From Thauera humireducens (GTDB lineage: Bacteria; Pseudomonadota; Gammaproteobacteria; Burkholderiales; Rhodocyclaceae), in the NCBI RefSeq assembly GCF_001051995.2, contig NZ_CP014646.1, forward strand, positions 1,674,001 through 1,738,000: a DNA stretch of 64,000 nt, read 5' to 3'. Shown piece after piece: positions 34,708-44,163 of this stretch. Numbering within the stretch: position 1 is the first letter of the stretch; the number at the start of each line of letters is the position of its first letter. The position numbers were made by a program, and so were the translations under genes. The notes under the pieces were generated by a model. It worked only from the letters and a program-made list of their open reading frames with translations. It had not been told where the DNA came from and did no database searches.

Positions 34708-36891
34708 ATGACTGAAGTCATCCACATCACGGTGGACGCCGACGGCATCGCCACCCTGCTCTTCGATCGCACCGACAGCGCGATGAACACCATGGACATG
34801 AAGTTCATGGCCGAGATCGAGGCCGCGATCGAGCGCCTCGCCACCGACGACGCCATCAAGGGCGCCATCTTCACCTCGGGCAAGGCGGTGTTCGCCGCCG
34901 GTGCCGACCTCAAGGAGATGGAAGCCAGCCTGGACCGGGCCGACGATGTGCCCCTCGCCCGGCGCCTCGAGATGAACGCCTCGCTGTCGAAGCTGCTGCG
35001 CCGCATGGAGACCTGCGGCAAGCCGGTTGCCTGCGCGATCAACGGCACCGCACTGGGCGGCGGCACCGAGATCGCGCTCGCCTGCCATTACCGCGTGGTG
35101 TCGGACGCCCGGGGCATCCAGCTCGGCCTGCCGGAAGTGCAGGTTGGCCTGCTGCCCGGCGGCGGCGGTACCCAGCGCGTGCCGCGCCTCATCGGCATCC
35201 AGGCGGCGATGCCGGTGGTGATGGAAGGCCAGGCGCTGTCGGCCGAGAAGGCGCTGAAGATGGGCCTGATTCACAAGATCGTCCCTGCCGCCGAACTGCT
35301 CGCCGAGGCGAAGCGCTGGCTCGTCGAGCAAGGCGACCCGGTACAGCCCTGGGACAAGAAGGGCTACAAGATGCCCGGCGGGGCCGGCCCCTCCTCGCCG
35401 GCCGTGGCGCAGATGCTGGTGGTCAGCAACGCCATGCTGCAGGCCAAGACCTTCCACAACCTGCCCGCCCCCAAGGCCATCCTGTCCTGCCTGTACGAAG
35501 GCCCCCAGCTGCCGATGGACAAGGCGCTGGCGGTCGAGGCCAAGTACTTCACCCTGCTCCAGCTCGACCCCGTATCGCGCAACATGATCCGCACCTTGTT
35601 CATCAACAAGGGCAAGGCGGACAAGCTGATGCACCGCCCCGAGGGCGTGCCGAAGACGACCTTCCGCAAGATCGGCGTGGTCGGTGCCGGCCTGATGGGC
35701 GCGGGCATCGCCTACCACTGCGCCAAGCTCGGCATCGAGACGGTGCTCATCGACCGCGACCAGGCCGCCGCCGACAAGGGCAAGGCCTATTCCGTCAAGC
35801 GCCTGGAAAAGGACATCGCCAAGGGCCGCATGACGCAGGACAAGGCCGATGCCATCCTCGCCCGCATCCACCCCACCACCGAGTACGCCGGCCTGGCCGA
35901 CGTCGAGCTGGTGGTGGAGGCGGTTTTCGAGGACCGCGGCATCAAGGCCGAGATCACACGCAAGCTCGACGCGGTGCTGCCGGCGCATGCAGTGATCGCC
36001 TCCAACACCTCGGCGCTGCCGATCAGCGAGCTCGCCGAAGCCGGTGCCCACCCCGAGAACTTCATCGGCATGCACTTCTTCTCGCCGGTCGAGCGCATGC
36101 CGCTGGTCGAGATCATCCGCGGCCGCAAGACCTCGCCCGAGACGCTGGCGCGCGCGCTCGACCTGGTGCAGGCGATGAAGAAGACGCCGATCGTGGTCAA
36201 CGATGGTCCGGGCTTCTTCACCAGCCGCTTCATCGGCGCCTACATCAACGAGAGCCTGGCCATGGTCACCGAAGGCGTGAATCCGGCGCTGATCGAGAAC
36301 GCTGCGAAGATGGCCGGCATCCCGGTCGGGCCGCTCACCGTCTCCGACGAGATCGGCCTCGACACCGCCTACCACGCCAGCCAGCAGCGCAAGAAGGACG
36401 AGGGCGAGGCCTTCAAGCCGACACCTACCTTCAAGCTGGTGGAAAAGCTCGTCGGCGAACTCGGCCGCCACGGCCGCAAGAACGGCAAGGGTTTCTTCGA
36501 GTACGCCGCGGACGGCAGCAAGAAGCTGTGGTCCGGCCTCGCCGAACTGTTCCCGCCGCTCGCCGAGCAGCCCAGCGTCGAGGAGGTGAAGGCGCGCATG
36601 CTCTACGCCCAGCTCGTCGATGCCGCCAAGGCGATGGCCGAGGGCGTGGTGATCGACCCCGCCGACGGCGACGTGGGCTCCATCCTCGGCGTCGGCTTCC
36701 CGGCCTACCTCGGCGGCCCGTTCTCGATGATGGACACGATCGGGCTCGACAAGGTGGTGGCCGAGTGCGACCGCCTGGCCGCGCGCTACGGCGAGCAGTA
36801 CGCCGCACCGCAGCTGCTGCGCGACATGGCGGCCCGCGGGCAGCGCTTCTACGGCACGAACCGGGTCACCCCGCCGGCCGCCGTGCGCTGA
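34708..36891 (+). CDS. 3-hydroxyacyl-CoA dehydrogenase/enoyl-CoA hydratase fusion protein
   Basis: 727 aa multifunctional enzyme. N-terminal crotonase domain (residues 1-290) with FAAGADLKEM, GGGTEIALACHY and the Glu-containing LPEVQVGLLPGGGGTQR. The dehydrogenase half (from about residue 315) has VVGAGLMGAGIAYHCAKLG, NTSALPISELAE, MHFFSPVERMPLVEII and DGPGFFTSR. Domain order is FadB/FadJ-like. It hydrates enoyl-CoA and oxidises the 3-hydroxyacyl-CoA. It starts 33 nt after the thiolase gene. Confidence 0.95.
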   Translation: MTEVIHITVDADGIATLLFDRTDSAMNTMDMKFMAEIEAAIERLATDDAIKGAIFTSGKAVFAAGADLKEMEASLDRADDVPLARRLEMNASLSKLLRRMETCGKPVACAINGTALGGGTEIALACHYRVVSDARGIQLGLPEVQVGLLPGGGGTQRVPRLIGIQAAMPVVMEGQALSAEKALKMGLIHKIVPAAELLAEAKRWLVEQGDPVQPWDKKGYKMPGGAGPSSPAVAQMLVVSNAMLQAKTFHNLPAPKAILSCLYEGPQLPMDKALAVEAKYFTLLQLDPVSRNMIRTLFINKGKADKLMHRPEGVPKTTFRKIGVVGAGLMGAGIAYHCAKLGIETVLIDRDQAAADKGKAYSVKRLEKDIAKGRMTQDKADAILARIHPTTEYAGLADVELVVEAVFEDRGIKAEITRKLDAVLPAHAVIASNTSALPISELAEAGAHPENFIGMHFFSPVERMPLVEIIRGRKTSPETLARALDLVQAMKKTPIVVNDGPGFFTSRFIGAYINESLAMVTEGVNPALIENAAKMAGIPVGPLTVSDEIGLDTAYHASQQRKKDEGEAFKPTPTFKLVEKLVGELGRHGRKNGKGFFEYAADGSKKLWSGLAELFPPLAEQPSVEEVKARMLYAQLVDAAKAMAEGVVIDPADGDVGSILGVGFPAYLGGPFSMMDTIGLDKVVAECDRLAARYGEQYAAPQLLRDMAARGQRFYGTNRVTPPAAVR

Positions 36892-36965
36892 CCGCCCCCC
36901 CCACGAAACCCGCATCCGCCGCCGCCTCTCCAGGGAGCCGGCGGCGGCTTGCCAAGGAGTAAAGC

Positions 36966-38054
36966 GTGAACTTCGATTTTTCCGACGATCAGCGCCTGCT
37001 GCAGGACGCAGTGCGCACCATGCTTGCCGACACCAGCACCTCGCAGGCGGTGCGCGAGGTTCTCGAGGGTCGGGCGAGCCATTCCGAAGCCGTCTGGCGC
37101 AACCTGATCGAGATGGGTGCGGCCGCCGCCGCCATCCCGGAACAGTACGGCGGTGCCGGACTGGGCTACCTGGAACTGTGCCTGGTTGCCGAAGAAGCTG
37201 GCCGCCACCTCGTCGCGGTCCCCCTCTCGTCCAGCTTCTACCTGGCGGCCGAGGCCATCCTGCGCGCCGGCAGCGAGGCGCAGAAGCAGCACTGGCTGCC
37301 GAAGATCGCCGGTGGCGAGCTGGTCGCAACCGCCGCGCTGGGCAGCCGCGAGCGCTATCGCGCCCCTGCTCCGCTCGCCTTCGAGGGCGCGACCCTCACC
37401 GGCACCAGCCCGGCGCTGGTCGACGGCGGCATCGCCGGGCTGGCGGTGCTGCGGGTGGCCGACGAGCTGGTGCTGGTCGACCTCGCCGGCGCCGGCGTGA
37501 GCCGCACGCCCGTGCCCACGCTCGACCCCACCCGCCCGCTCACCGCGCTCCACTTCGATCACACGCCTGCCGAGCGCCTGCCGGCCGCCGAGGCTGCCAC
37601 CGTGGCTGCCCGCGTGCTCGACGGCGCCGCCGTGCTGCTCGCCTTCGAGCAGGTGGGCGGTGCCGCCCGCATCCTGGAGGCGACGCGCGACTACTCGCTC
37701 GAACGCAAGGCCTTCGGCCGCCAGATCGGCAGCTTCCAGGCCCTCAAGCACAAGATGGCCGAGATCTACACCGCGATCGAGCTGGCCCGGGTGCACGCCT
37801 ACTACGGCGCCTGGGCGCTGTCCTCCGATGCGCCCGAACTGCCCAAGGCCGCCGCCGCCGCGCGCGTGTCCGCCACCCGCGCCTACGTGGTCGCCGCCGA
37901 GGAAGGCATCGAGCTGCACGGCGGCATCGGCTTCACCTGGGAGATGGACTGCCACCTCCACTACCGCCGCGCCCGCCATCTCGGGCAGCTCATCGGCAGC
38001 GAACACGCCTGGCGCGCACGCCTGGCGGACGAACTCATCAAGGAGGCCGCGTAA
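36966..38054 (+). CDS. Acyl-CoA dehydrogenase, small subunit type (FadE27-like)
   Basis: 362 aa with a GTG start supported by AAGGAGT 6 nt upstream. Acyl-CoA dehydrogenase fold with IPEQYGGAGLGYLEL, RKAFGRQIGSFQALKHKMA and LHGGIGFTWEMDCHLHYRRA. It is short and weak in the middle domain compared with classical homotetrameric enzymes, and lies 15 nt from a second, different acyl-CoA dehydrogenase gene. In mycobacteria such pairs (FadE26-FadE27) form heterotetramers acting on steroid CoA esters; the same is inferred here. Confidence 0.88.
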   Translation: MNFDFSDDQRLLQDAVRTMLADTSTSQAVREVLEGRASHSEAVWRNLIEMGAAAAAIPEQYGGAGLGYLELCLVAEEAGRHLVAVPLSSSFYLAAEAILRAGSEAQKQHWLPKIAGGELVATAALGSRERYRAPAPLAFEGATLTGTSPALVDGGIAGLAVLRVADELVLVDLAGAGVSRTPVPTLDPTRPLTALHFDHTPAERLPAAEAATVAARVLDGAAVLLAFEQVGGAARILEATRDYSLERKAFGRQIGSFQALKHKMAEIYTAIELARVHAYYGAWALSSDAPELPKAAAAARVSATRAYVVAAEEGIELHGGIGFTWEMDCHLHYRRARHLGQLIGSEHAWRARLADELIKEAA

Positions 38055-38069
38055 GCGGAACACGCCCAC

Positions 38070-39299
38070 ATGGACTTCAGAGACACCCCCGAAGAAGCCG
38101 CCTTCCGCGCCGAAGTACGCGCCTGGCTGGAAGCCAACGGCCAGAAACGCAGCCGCCCCGACGAGGTCTTCGGTGAAGGCCTGGACGAGGCCGCGCGGCT
38201 CGCCGCCGCCAAGGCCTGGCAAGCCAAGAAGGCCGCAGCCGGCTATGCCGCGATCACCTGGCCGAAGGCGGCTGGCGGTCGTGGCGGCACCGCGATGCAA
38301 CAGGTGATCTACCAGCAGGAAGAAGCCGCCTTCGTCGTGCCGGGCATGATCTTCGAGATCAGCATCGGCATGGGCCTGCCCACGGTGATGACCTGGGCAG
38401 CGCCCGAGCTCAAGGCGCGCTTCCTGCGCCCCGGCCTGGCCGGCGAGGAGATCTGGTGCCAGCTCTTTTCGGAGCCGGGCGCCGGGTCGGACACCGGCGG
38501 CGTGCGCACGCGCGCGGTGCGCGAGGGCGACGAGTGGGTCGTCAATGGCCAGAAGGTGTGGACCTCGGGCGCGCACTTCTGCGACTACGGCATCCTGCTC
38601 ACCCGTACCGACTGGGACAAGCCCAAGCAGGAAGGCCTGACGATGTTCATCGTCGACATGAAGGCCCCCGGCGTCGAGGTCCGCCCCATCCACCAGATGT
38701 CGGGCGACTCGGAGTTCAACGAGGTCTTCTTCACCGACGTGCGCATCCCCGACGCCTACCGCCTCGGCCCCGAGTGCGGCGGCTGGAAGGTGATGCTCAG
38801 CACGCTGATGCAGGAGCGCCTGTCGGTGGGCGGCAACCTGCCCACCGACCTGCACGCGCACCTCATTGCGCTGGCACGGAAGTGTGCGTGGGACGCGCGC
38901 CCGGCAATCGAGGACGATCGCGTCCGTGCCCGCATTGCCGACGCCTATCTGCAGCAGAAGGGGGTCGAGCTCGTCATCGCCCGCGGCCTGACCGCGATCT
39001 CCAAAGGCAAGGCGCCCGGCCCCGAGATGTCGATCACCAAGCTGGTGGCCGCCAAGGCGATGCAGGACATCGCGGCCTTCGCCCTCGAACTGGCCGGCCC
39101 CGAAGGTCTCATCGGCTATGAGGCGCTGGGCGGAGACTGGCGCTACATGCAGCGGCTGTGGCTGGGCGCGCCCGGCGCACGGATCGCCGGCGGCACCGAC
39201 GAGATCCTGAAGAACGTGATCGCCGAACGCGTGCTCGGCCTGCCCGGCGAGATCCGCACCGACCGCAAGGTCCCGTTCCGCGAACTGGAACACGGCTGA
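38070..39299 (+). CDS. Acyl-CoA dehydrogenase, large subunit type (FadE26-like)
   Basis: 409 aa. Typical blocks: AAITWPKAAGGRGGTAMQQ, FSEPGAGSDTGGVRTRAVR with FAD contacts, VVNGQKVWTSGAHFCDY and the C-terminal GGTDEILKNVIAERVLGLP. It is adjacent to the 362-aa partner and probably forms the mixed complex. Electrons would go to EtfBA. Substrate class is inferred from the FadD17- and FadD19-like ligases in the region; an ordinary branched acyl-CoA is possible. Confidence 0.9.
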   Translation: MDFRDTPEEAAFRAEVRAWLEANGQKRSRPDEVFGEGLDEAARLAAAKAWQAKKAAAGYAAITWPKAAGGRGGTAMQQVIYQQEEAAFVVPGMIFEISIGMGLPTVMTWAAPELKARFLRPGLAGEEIWCQLFSEPGAGSDTGGVRTRAVREGDEWVVNGQKVWTSGAHFCDYGILLTRTDWDKPKQEGLTMFIVDMKAPGVEVRPIHQMSGDSEFNEVFFTDVRIPDAYRLGPECGGWKVMLSTLMQERLSVGGNLPTDLHAHLIALARKCAWDARPAIEDDRVRARIADAYLQQKGVELVIARGLTAISKGKAPGPEMSITKLVAAKAMQDIAAFALELAGPEGLIGYEALGGDWRYMQRLWLGAPGARIAGGTDEILKNVIAERVLGLPGEIRTDRKVPFRELEHG

Positions 39300-39324
39300 A
39301 GCGCCACGAGGAGGAGACAGGACA

Positions 39325-40497
39325 ATGGCAAGCAAACCCCTGAGCGGCGTGAAAGTGCTCGACTTCACCCAGCTCCTGCCCGGGCCGATGTGCACCCTGC
39401 ACCTGGCCGACATGGGCGCCGACGTGATCAAGATCGAACCCCCAGGCGGCGAGGCCGGGCGCGGCCCGGCACGCACACCGATCTCGCACTTCTTCCTGGC
39501 GGTGAACCGCAACAAGCGCTCGCTGGCGATCAACCTGCGCGCGAACGGTGCGCGCGAGCTCATCCTTGCGCTGGCGAAGGACGCCGACATCGTGGTCGAG
39601 GGTTTCCGTCCCGGCGTGATGAGCCGGCTCGGCATCGGTTTTGACGACCTCAAGGCGATCAACCCGAAGCTGGTGTATTGCGCGATCAGCGGCTACGGCC
39701 AGGACGGCCCGCTTGCTGAACTCGGCGGCCACGACATCAACTACCAGAGCTACGCCGGCATCCTCGAACAGAGCGCGGCGCCGGGTGGCAAGCCGCATCC
39801 GGGCAACTTCCCGATCGCCGATCTGGCCGGCGGCGCGCTATCGGCGGCAATGGCGATCCTGGCCGCGCTGTTCGATGCGCAACGCAGCGGCCAGGGGCGC
39901 TTCATCGACGTGTCGATGACCGACTGCGCCATGGCGCTCAACGTCCAGCCGCTCGCCAGCCTGCACAGCTGGAAGCAGCCGGTGCCGGCCGGCCACGACA
40001 CCTTGTCGGGCGGACTGCCCTGCTACGGCACCTACGAGACCGCGGATGGCCGCCATCTGGCGGTCGGAGCGCTGGAGCCCAAGTTCTGGCAGGCCTTCTG
40101 CACGGCCGCCGGTTGCCCCGAGCTGAGCAAGAGCGGCTGGGCGGCAGGCAAGGCCGGCGCCGCGGTCAAGGCCCAGGTCGCGGAGATCATCAAGGCACGC
40201 AGCCTGGCGGAATGGACCGCGGCGCTGGCTGGCGTGGATGCCTGCGTGAGCCCGGTACTGCGCATCGACGAGGTGCTTGCCCACCCGCTGACCCGCGCGC
40301 GCGGCATGACGGTGGACACCCCGCTCCCCGATGGCGGCAGTGCGCCCTACTTCGCCTTCCCGGTGAAGATGAGCGACTACGCTTTCAGCCTCGACCGGCC
40401 GGCACCCGCGGCCGGCGAACACAACGAGGCGGTGCTGCGCGAGCTCGGCCACGGCGATGAGGCCATCGCTGCGCTCAAGACCGCCGGTGCGATCTGA
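39325..40497 (+). CDS. CaiB/BaiF family protein, alpha-methylacyl-CoA racemase-like
   Basis: 390 aa family III CoA-transferase fold. It begins LSGVKVLDFTQLLPGPMCT and has DADIVVEGFRPGVM. GHDINYQSYAG and the following IADLAGGAL supply the His and Asp pair that racemases of the AMACR/MCR branch use, rather than the catalytic Asp of CoA transferases. AMACR epimerises the C25 methyl of sterol side-chain CoA esters before dehydrogenation, which fits the operon. Start 26 nt after the dehydrogenase gene, GAGGAG ribosome site. Confidence 0.85.
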   Translation: MASKPLSGVKVLDFTQLLPGPMCTLHLADMGADVIKIEPPGGEAGRGPARTPISHFFLAVNRNKRSLAINLRANGARELILALAKDADIVVEGFRPGVMSRLGIGFDDLKAINPKLVYCAISGYGQDGPLAELGGHDINYQSYAGILEQSAAPGGKPHPGNFPIADLAGGALSAAMAILAALFDAQRSGQGRFIDVSMTDCAMALNVQPLASLHSWKQPVPAGHDTLSGGLPCYGTYETADGRHLAVGALEPKFWQAFCTAAGCPELSKSGWAAGKAGAAVKAQVAEIIKARSLAEWTAALAGVDACVSPVLRIDEVLAHPLTRARGMTVDTPLPDGGSAPYFAFPVKMSDYAFSLDRPAPAAGEHNEAVLRELGHGDEAIAALKTAGAI

Positions 40498-40570
40498 ACA
40501 TGCCGCAGCCGTCCCGGGCGCACCGCCGCCGACCGGGACGAACACACGACAACCACACGACGGAGACATC

Positions 40571-42193
40571 ATGAACCCACGCACCTTCAGCCTCGCAGAC
40601 CTGTTCGCGATCACCGCCGAGACCGTTCCCGAGCGCGACGCGCTGGTCATCGGCAACACCCGCCGCACCTACCGCCAGATGGCCGAGCGCATCGACCACC
40701 TCGCCGCCTGGCTGCACGCCCAGGGCATCGGCCAGGGCGACGTCGTCGGCCTGCAGATGTACAACTCGCCGGAATACCTCGAGGCCTTCCTCGCCGCCTG
40801 CCGCGTGCGCGCCGTGCCGGCCAACATCAACTACCGCTACGTCGCCGACGAGCTGCGCTACATCTACGACAACACCGGCCTCAAGGCCCTGTTCTACAGC
40901 GCCGAGCTCGAGCCGGCGGTGGCGGAGGTGCTCGACGCGGCCCCGGGGCTGAAGGTGAAGGTCCGCACCGGCGCCGGCACCCCCGCACTCGCTGGCGCCA
41001 CGGCCTTCGAAAACGCCCTGCTCGACGACACCCGCGCCCTGCAGGACATCCGCTGCAGCGACGACGACCTCTCGCTGCTCTACACCGGCGGCACCACGGG
41101 CAAGCCAAAGGGCGTGATGTGGCCGCACAAGGATCTCTTCTTCGGCTGCCTGGGCGGCGGTGGCTTCTACGCACCGGCCGACGGCCCGGTCAAGGCCCCC
41201 GCGGAACTCGCCGATCGCATCCGCAAGGGTCACCCGATGCGCTTCATGCCGGTGGCACCGCTGATGCACGGCGCCGCCCACTGGGCGACCATGGTGTCGC
41301 TGTTCGCCGGCCACACCGTGGTGCTCAACGACCAGCACCACTTCGACGCCGAGCACGTGCTCGACATCGCCGCGACCGAGAAGCTCAACGGCATCACGCT
41401 CGTCGGCGACGCGATGGCGCTCCCCATCCTCGATGCGCTCAAGGCCCACCCGGGACGCTGGGACCTCTCCGCGCTGTTCCTGTTCGGCAACGGCGGCGCG
41501 GTGATGTCGGCCCACATCAAGGAGGCCCTCAAGCCCTTCCTGCCCCCCAACGTGTACTTCAGCGACGGCATCGGCTCGTCAGAAGGCGGGCAGCTCGGCA
41601 TGGGCGCCAAGCCGGTCGAAGGCGGCATGATCAAGATCGCTGCCCGGCCCGACCTCAAGGTGGTGGTCGACAGCCAGCGCATCGCCGCACCGGGCGAATC
41701 CGGCATCCTCGCCCGCAGCGGCTACCTGCCGCTCGGCTACTACCGCGACCCGGTGAAGACCGCCGAGACCTTCGTGACCATCGACGGCACGCGCTATGCA
41801 ATCACCGGCGATGCCGCCAAGCTCGCCGACGACGGCTCGATCGTGATCTTCGGGCGCGGCAACAACTGCATCAACACCGGGGGCGAGAAGGTCTTCCCGG
41901 AAGAGGTGGAGGAAGTCCTGCGCATGAGCCCCCAGATCCTCGACGCCGTGGTCGTCGGCCTGCCCGACCCGCGCTGGGGGCAGAAGGTGACGGCGGTGTT
42001 GTCGGTACGCCCCGGAATGTCGCTCGACGTCGATGCCCTGAAGGCGCTGTGCCACGCGCACCTGGCGGGCTACAAGGTCCCGAAGGAGGTCGTGACCGTC
42101 GCCGAGGTGTTCCGCTCGGCTGCGGGCAAGGCGAACTACGTCTGGGCCAAGGAGGTGGCCCAGCGCGCCCTGGACAGCACAGCCACCGCCTGA
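40571..42193 (+). CDS. FadD19-like steroid side-chain acyl-CoA synthetase
   Basis: 540 aa adenylate-forming enzyme. ATP motif LLYTGGTTGKPKGVMW, then GIGSSEGGQLGMG and GYLPLGYYRDPVKTAETF, NTGGEKVFPEEVEEVL and a C-terminal AGYKVPKEV with the catalytic Lys region SAAGKANYVW. Several stretches (NYRYVADELRYIYDNT, GGTTGKPKGVMW, LFLFGNGGAVMSAHIKE) parallel mycobacterial FadD19, the ligase for the sterol C8 side chain. Last gene of the plus-strand operon. Confidence 0.88.
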   Translation: MNPRTFSLADLFAITAETVPERDALVIGNTRRTYRQMAERIDHLAAWLHAQGIGQGDVVGLQMYNSPEYLEAFLAACRVRAVPANINYRYVADELRYIYDNTGLKALFYSAELEPAVAEVLDAAPGLKVKVRTGAGTPALAGATAFENALLDDTRALQDIRCSDDDLSLLYTGGTTGKPKGVMWPHKDLFFGCLGGGGFYAPADGPVKAPAELADRIRKGHPMRFMPVAPLMHGAAHWATMVSLFAGHTVVLNDQHHFDAEHVLDIAATEKLNGITLVGDAMALPILDALKAHPGRWDLSALFLFGNGGAVMSAHIKEALKPFLPPNVYFSDGIGSSEGGQLGMGAKPVEGGMIKIAARPDLKVVVDSQRIAAPGESGILARSGYLPLGYYRDPVKTAETFVTIDGTRYAITGDAAKLADDGSIVIFGRGNNCINTGGEKVFPEEVEEVLRMSPQILDAVVVGLPDPRWGQKVTAVLSVRPGMSLDVDALKALCHAHLAGYKVPKEVVTVAEVFRSAAGKANYVWAKEVAQRALDSTATA

Positions 42194-42203
42194 CGCCGCG
42201 CTC

Positions 42204-42232
42204 CCCGGCGGGCACCGCATCCGCCTGCCGGG
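42204..42232. terminator. Hairpin between convergent genes
   Basis: CCCGGCGGGC (42204-42213) pairs with GCCTGCCGGG (42223-42232), ten pairs with one G-U and a 9-nt loop, after the ligase stop. No U-run. Confidence 0.5.
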
Positions 42233-42281
42233 CGTCCTTACTGTAAACGGGACTTTCCTGCGCGTTCCATTGCGCCGCGAC

Positions 42282-42863
42282 TCAACACGAGGTCTCGAAC
42301 GCTGAAATGAGCAAGCGCGCAGGGTGGGCGGCCTCAAGGTGCAAGACCGTGTCGTCCTGCGCCTCCAGCCACAAGGACTCGAGCCGATCGAGCGCCACGA
42401 CGCCAGTGCTGCTTGCGATCCGTAGCGGCCCGCCTTCGACCAGCATCAAGACTTCGGTATGCGCGCTACGCGTCAGCGCCGCCTTGCCCGCTAGTTGCAC
42501 GACCCGACAGCTGTGCCGGCAGCGCCCGATGCGGCTCATGATTCCGACATCGAGCGCTCGGCCGTCCGGGTGAGCGAACACGTTTGCCGTGCCGCAGAAA
42601 TCCAGGGGCGGGTGCTGACGGTCGAGCCAGGTCGTCACGCCATCGATCTCGAGCCGGACCGGGTTGCCTTCGAGCAACAACAGGCTGCGGCTGACACCGG
42701 GATAGATCGAGAACGGTCCGGGACCCTGGAGTTCGGCCAGGCTGACGCGCCAGGCGAAATCATCCATTCCGGCGCCCTCCGGCCACACCGCAACTTCATG
42801 CGTGACGCCACCACCGTTCTTCCACGGACGAGCGCGGTAATCGCGCCGGGAAAGATGTTTCAT
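42282..42863 (-). CDS. hutD: HutD/Ves family protein
   Basis: 193 aa cupin-like protein. The N-terminal block RARPWKNGGGVTHEVAVWPEG is diagnostic for HutD, and FAWRVSLAELQGPGPFSIYPGVSR follows as usual. HutD occurs in histidine-utilisation operons and is thought to limit or sense urocanate rather than catalyse a step. It lies downstream of gltS and hutG on the same strand. Confidence 0.9.
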   Translation of the reverse strand: MKHLSRRDYRARPWKNGGGVTHEVAVWPEGAGMDDFAWRVSLAELQGPGPFSIYPGVSRSLLLLEGNPVRLEIDGVTTWLDRQHPPLDFCGTANVFAHPDGRALDVGIMSRIGRCRHSCRVVQLAGKAALTRSAHTEVLMLVEGGPLRIASSTGVVALDRLESLWLEAQDDTVLHLEAAHPARLLISAFETSC

Positions 42864-42926
42864 GATTCGTTTCTTCTCGGGGTGGGGCCGCGCACTTGTG
42901 CGGCGTCCCCCACCCCCGCTTCACCC

Positions 42927-44132
42927 TCAGCCCAGGTAGTTGATGATCCACGTGTGGAATGGAATCGCCACGATGTCGATGAGCACCGCTCCGCACAGCG
43001 GAATGATCATGAACGCCTTGTACGAGACCACGCCATATCGATCGCAGATGGCGCCCATGTTCGCCACTGCGTTCGGGGTGGCGCCGAGGCCGTGACCGAG
43101 CAGGCCGGCACACATCACCGCCGCATCGTAATCGCGGCCGAGCACGCGGAAAGCCACGAACACGGTCAGTAGCAGCAGCGCCAGCACCTGCAGCGCGAGA
43201 ACGCCGATGAGCGGCAGCGCGAGGTCGTAGAGTTCCCAGACCTTCAGGCTCATCATCGCCATCGTCAGGAAGATCCCGAGCGAGATGTCGGAGATCGTGT
43301 CGATCGCAGCCCGGTTGAGCCGGATGGTGCGCGTGTAGTCGTTGATGTTGCGGAAGATGATCGCCGCGAACATCGCCCCGACGTAGGCAGGCAGCACGAA
43401 ACCGCTCGACTTCTCGAAGGCGGATGACAGCCACATTCCGAGCACCATCAACACCAGCACCAGGCCCATCGTCACGATGAGCGAATGGCTGTGCAGCTTG
43501 ACGTCGGCTTCGTGATCGTGCGCCGAAGGCAAACGCGTATCGAGCTTGTTGGCCACGATGTCGAGCTTGTGACGTGCGATCAGCCAGTTCGCGACCGGGC
43601 CTCCCAGCACGCCCCCGGCGATCAGGCCAAAGGTCGCCGAAGCCAGCGCCACCGAGGTCGCTCCGGTCACGCCGAGCGACTCCGCGACGGGACCGAAGGC
43701 CGCAGCAGCACCGTGGCCGCCCTCCAGCGAGACACCGCCGGCCATGACGCCCAGAATCGGGTGCAGGCCGAAGGCCGCGGCGGCGGCGGCGCCGAAGCTG
43801 TTCTGGAAAAGCGCCAGGAACCAGCACAGCACCAGATAGATCAGCAGCGCGGCGCCGCCGGTTCGCAGCAATGCCAGGCTGCCGCCGATGCCCACCGTGG
43901 TGAAGAAGGCGATCATGAAGGGGCCCTGCAGCGTGGTGTCGAAACGCAGCGTCGCAAGCCCGGCTTCACGCAGGATCAACACGATGAGCGACATCGCGAA
44001 ACCACCGATCACCGGTGCAGGAATGCAGTAGGTCTCGAAGAACCTCACGCGGTGCTTGATCTGGTGGCCTGCGAGCAGCAGCACCACCGCCAGGGCGGTC
44101 GTGCTGATCAGGTCGAGCTTCAATTCGTACAT
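42927..44132 (-). CDS. gltS: Sodium/glutamate symporter GltS
   Basis: 401 aa with about ten to twelve membrane helices. Conserved GltS blocks are GGFAMSLIVLILR, TVGIGGSLALLR, GGVSLEGGHGAAAAFGP and GLLGHGLGATPNAVANM, the two re-entrant loop regions. It takes up glutamate with Na+. Its place between hutD and hutG suggests uptake or handling of glutamate released by histidine degradation. Confidence 0.93.
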   Translation of the reverse strand: MYELKLDLISTTALAVVLLLAGHQIKHRVRFFETYCIPAPVIGGFAMSLIVLILREAGLATLRFDTTLQGPFMIAFFTTVGIGGSLALLRTGGAALLIYLVLCWFLALFQNSFGAAAAAAFGLHPILGVMAGGVSLEGGHGAAAAFGPVAESLGVTGATSVALASATFGLIAGGVLGGPVANWLIARHKLDIVANKLDTRLPSAHDHEADVKLHSHSLIVTMGLVLVLMVLGMWLSSAFEKSSGFVLPAYVGAMFAAIIFRNINDYTRTIRLNRAAIDTISDISLGIFLTMAMMSLKVWELYDLALPLIGVLALQVLALLLLTVFVAFRVLGRDYDAAVMCAGLLGHGLGATPNAVANMGAICDRYGVVSYKAFMIIPLCGAVLIDIVAIPFHTWIINYLG

Positions 44133-44163
44133 GTGGTCTTTCTCCTGTTGCCCTGAATCCGGG

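Noticed and set aside
33271..37329. A minus-strand open frame of about 1350 codons
   Set aside because: Antisense to thiolase, the bifunctional enzyme and an acyl-CoA dehydrogenase. Low-complexity His/Arg/Gly-rich translation without motifs.
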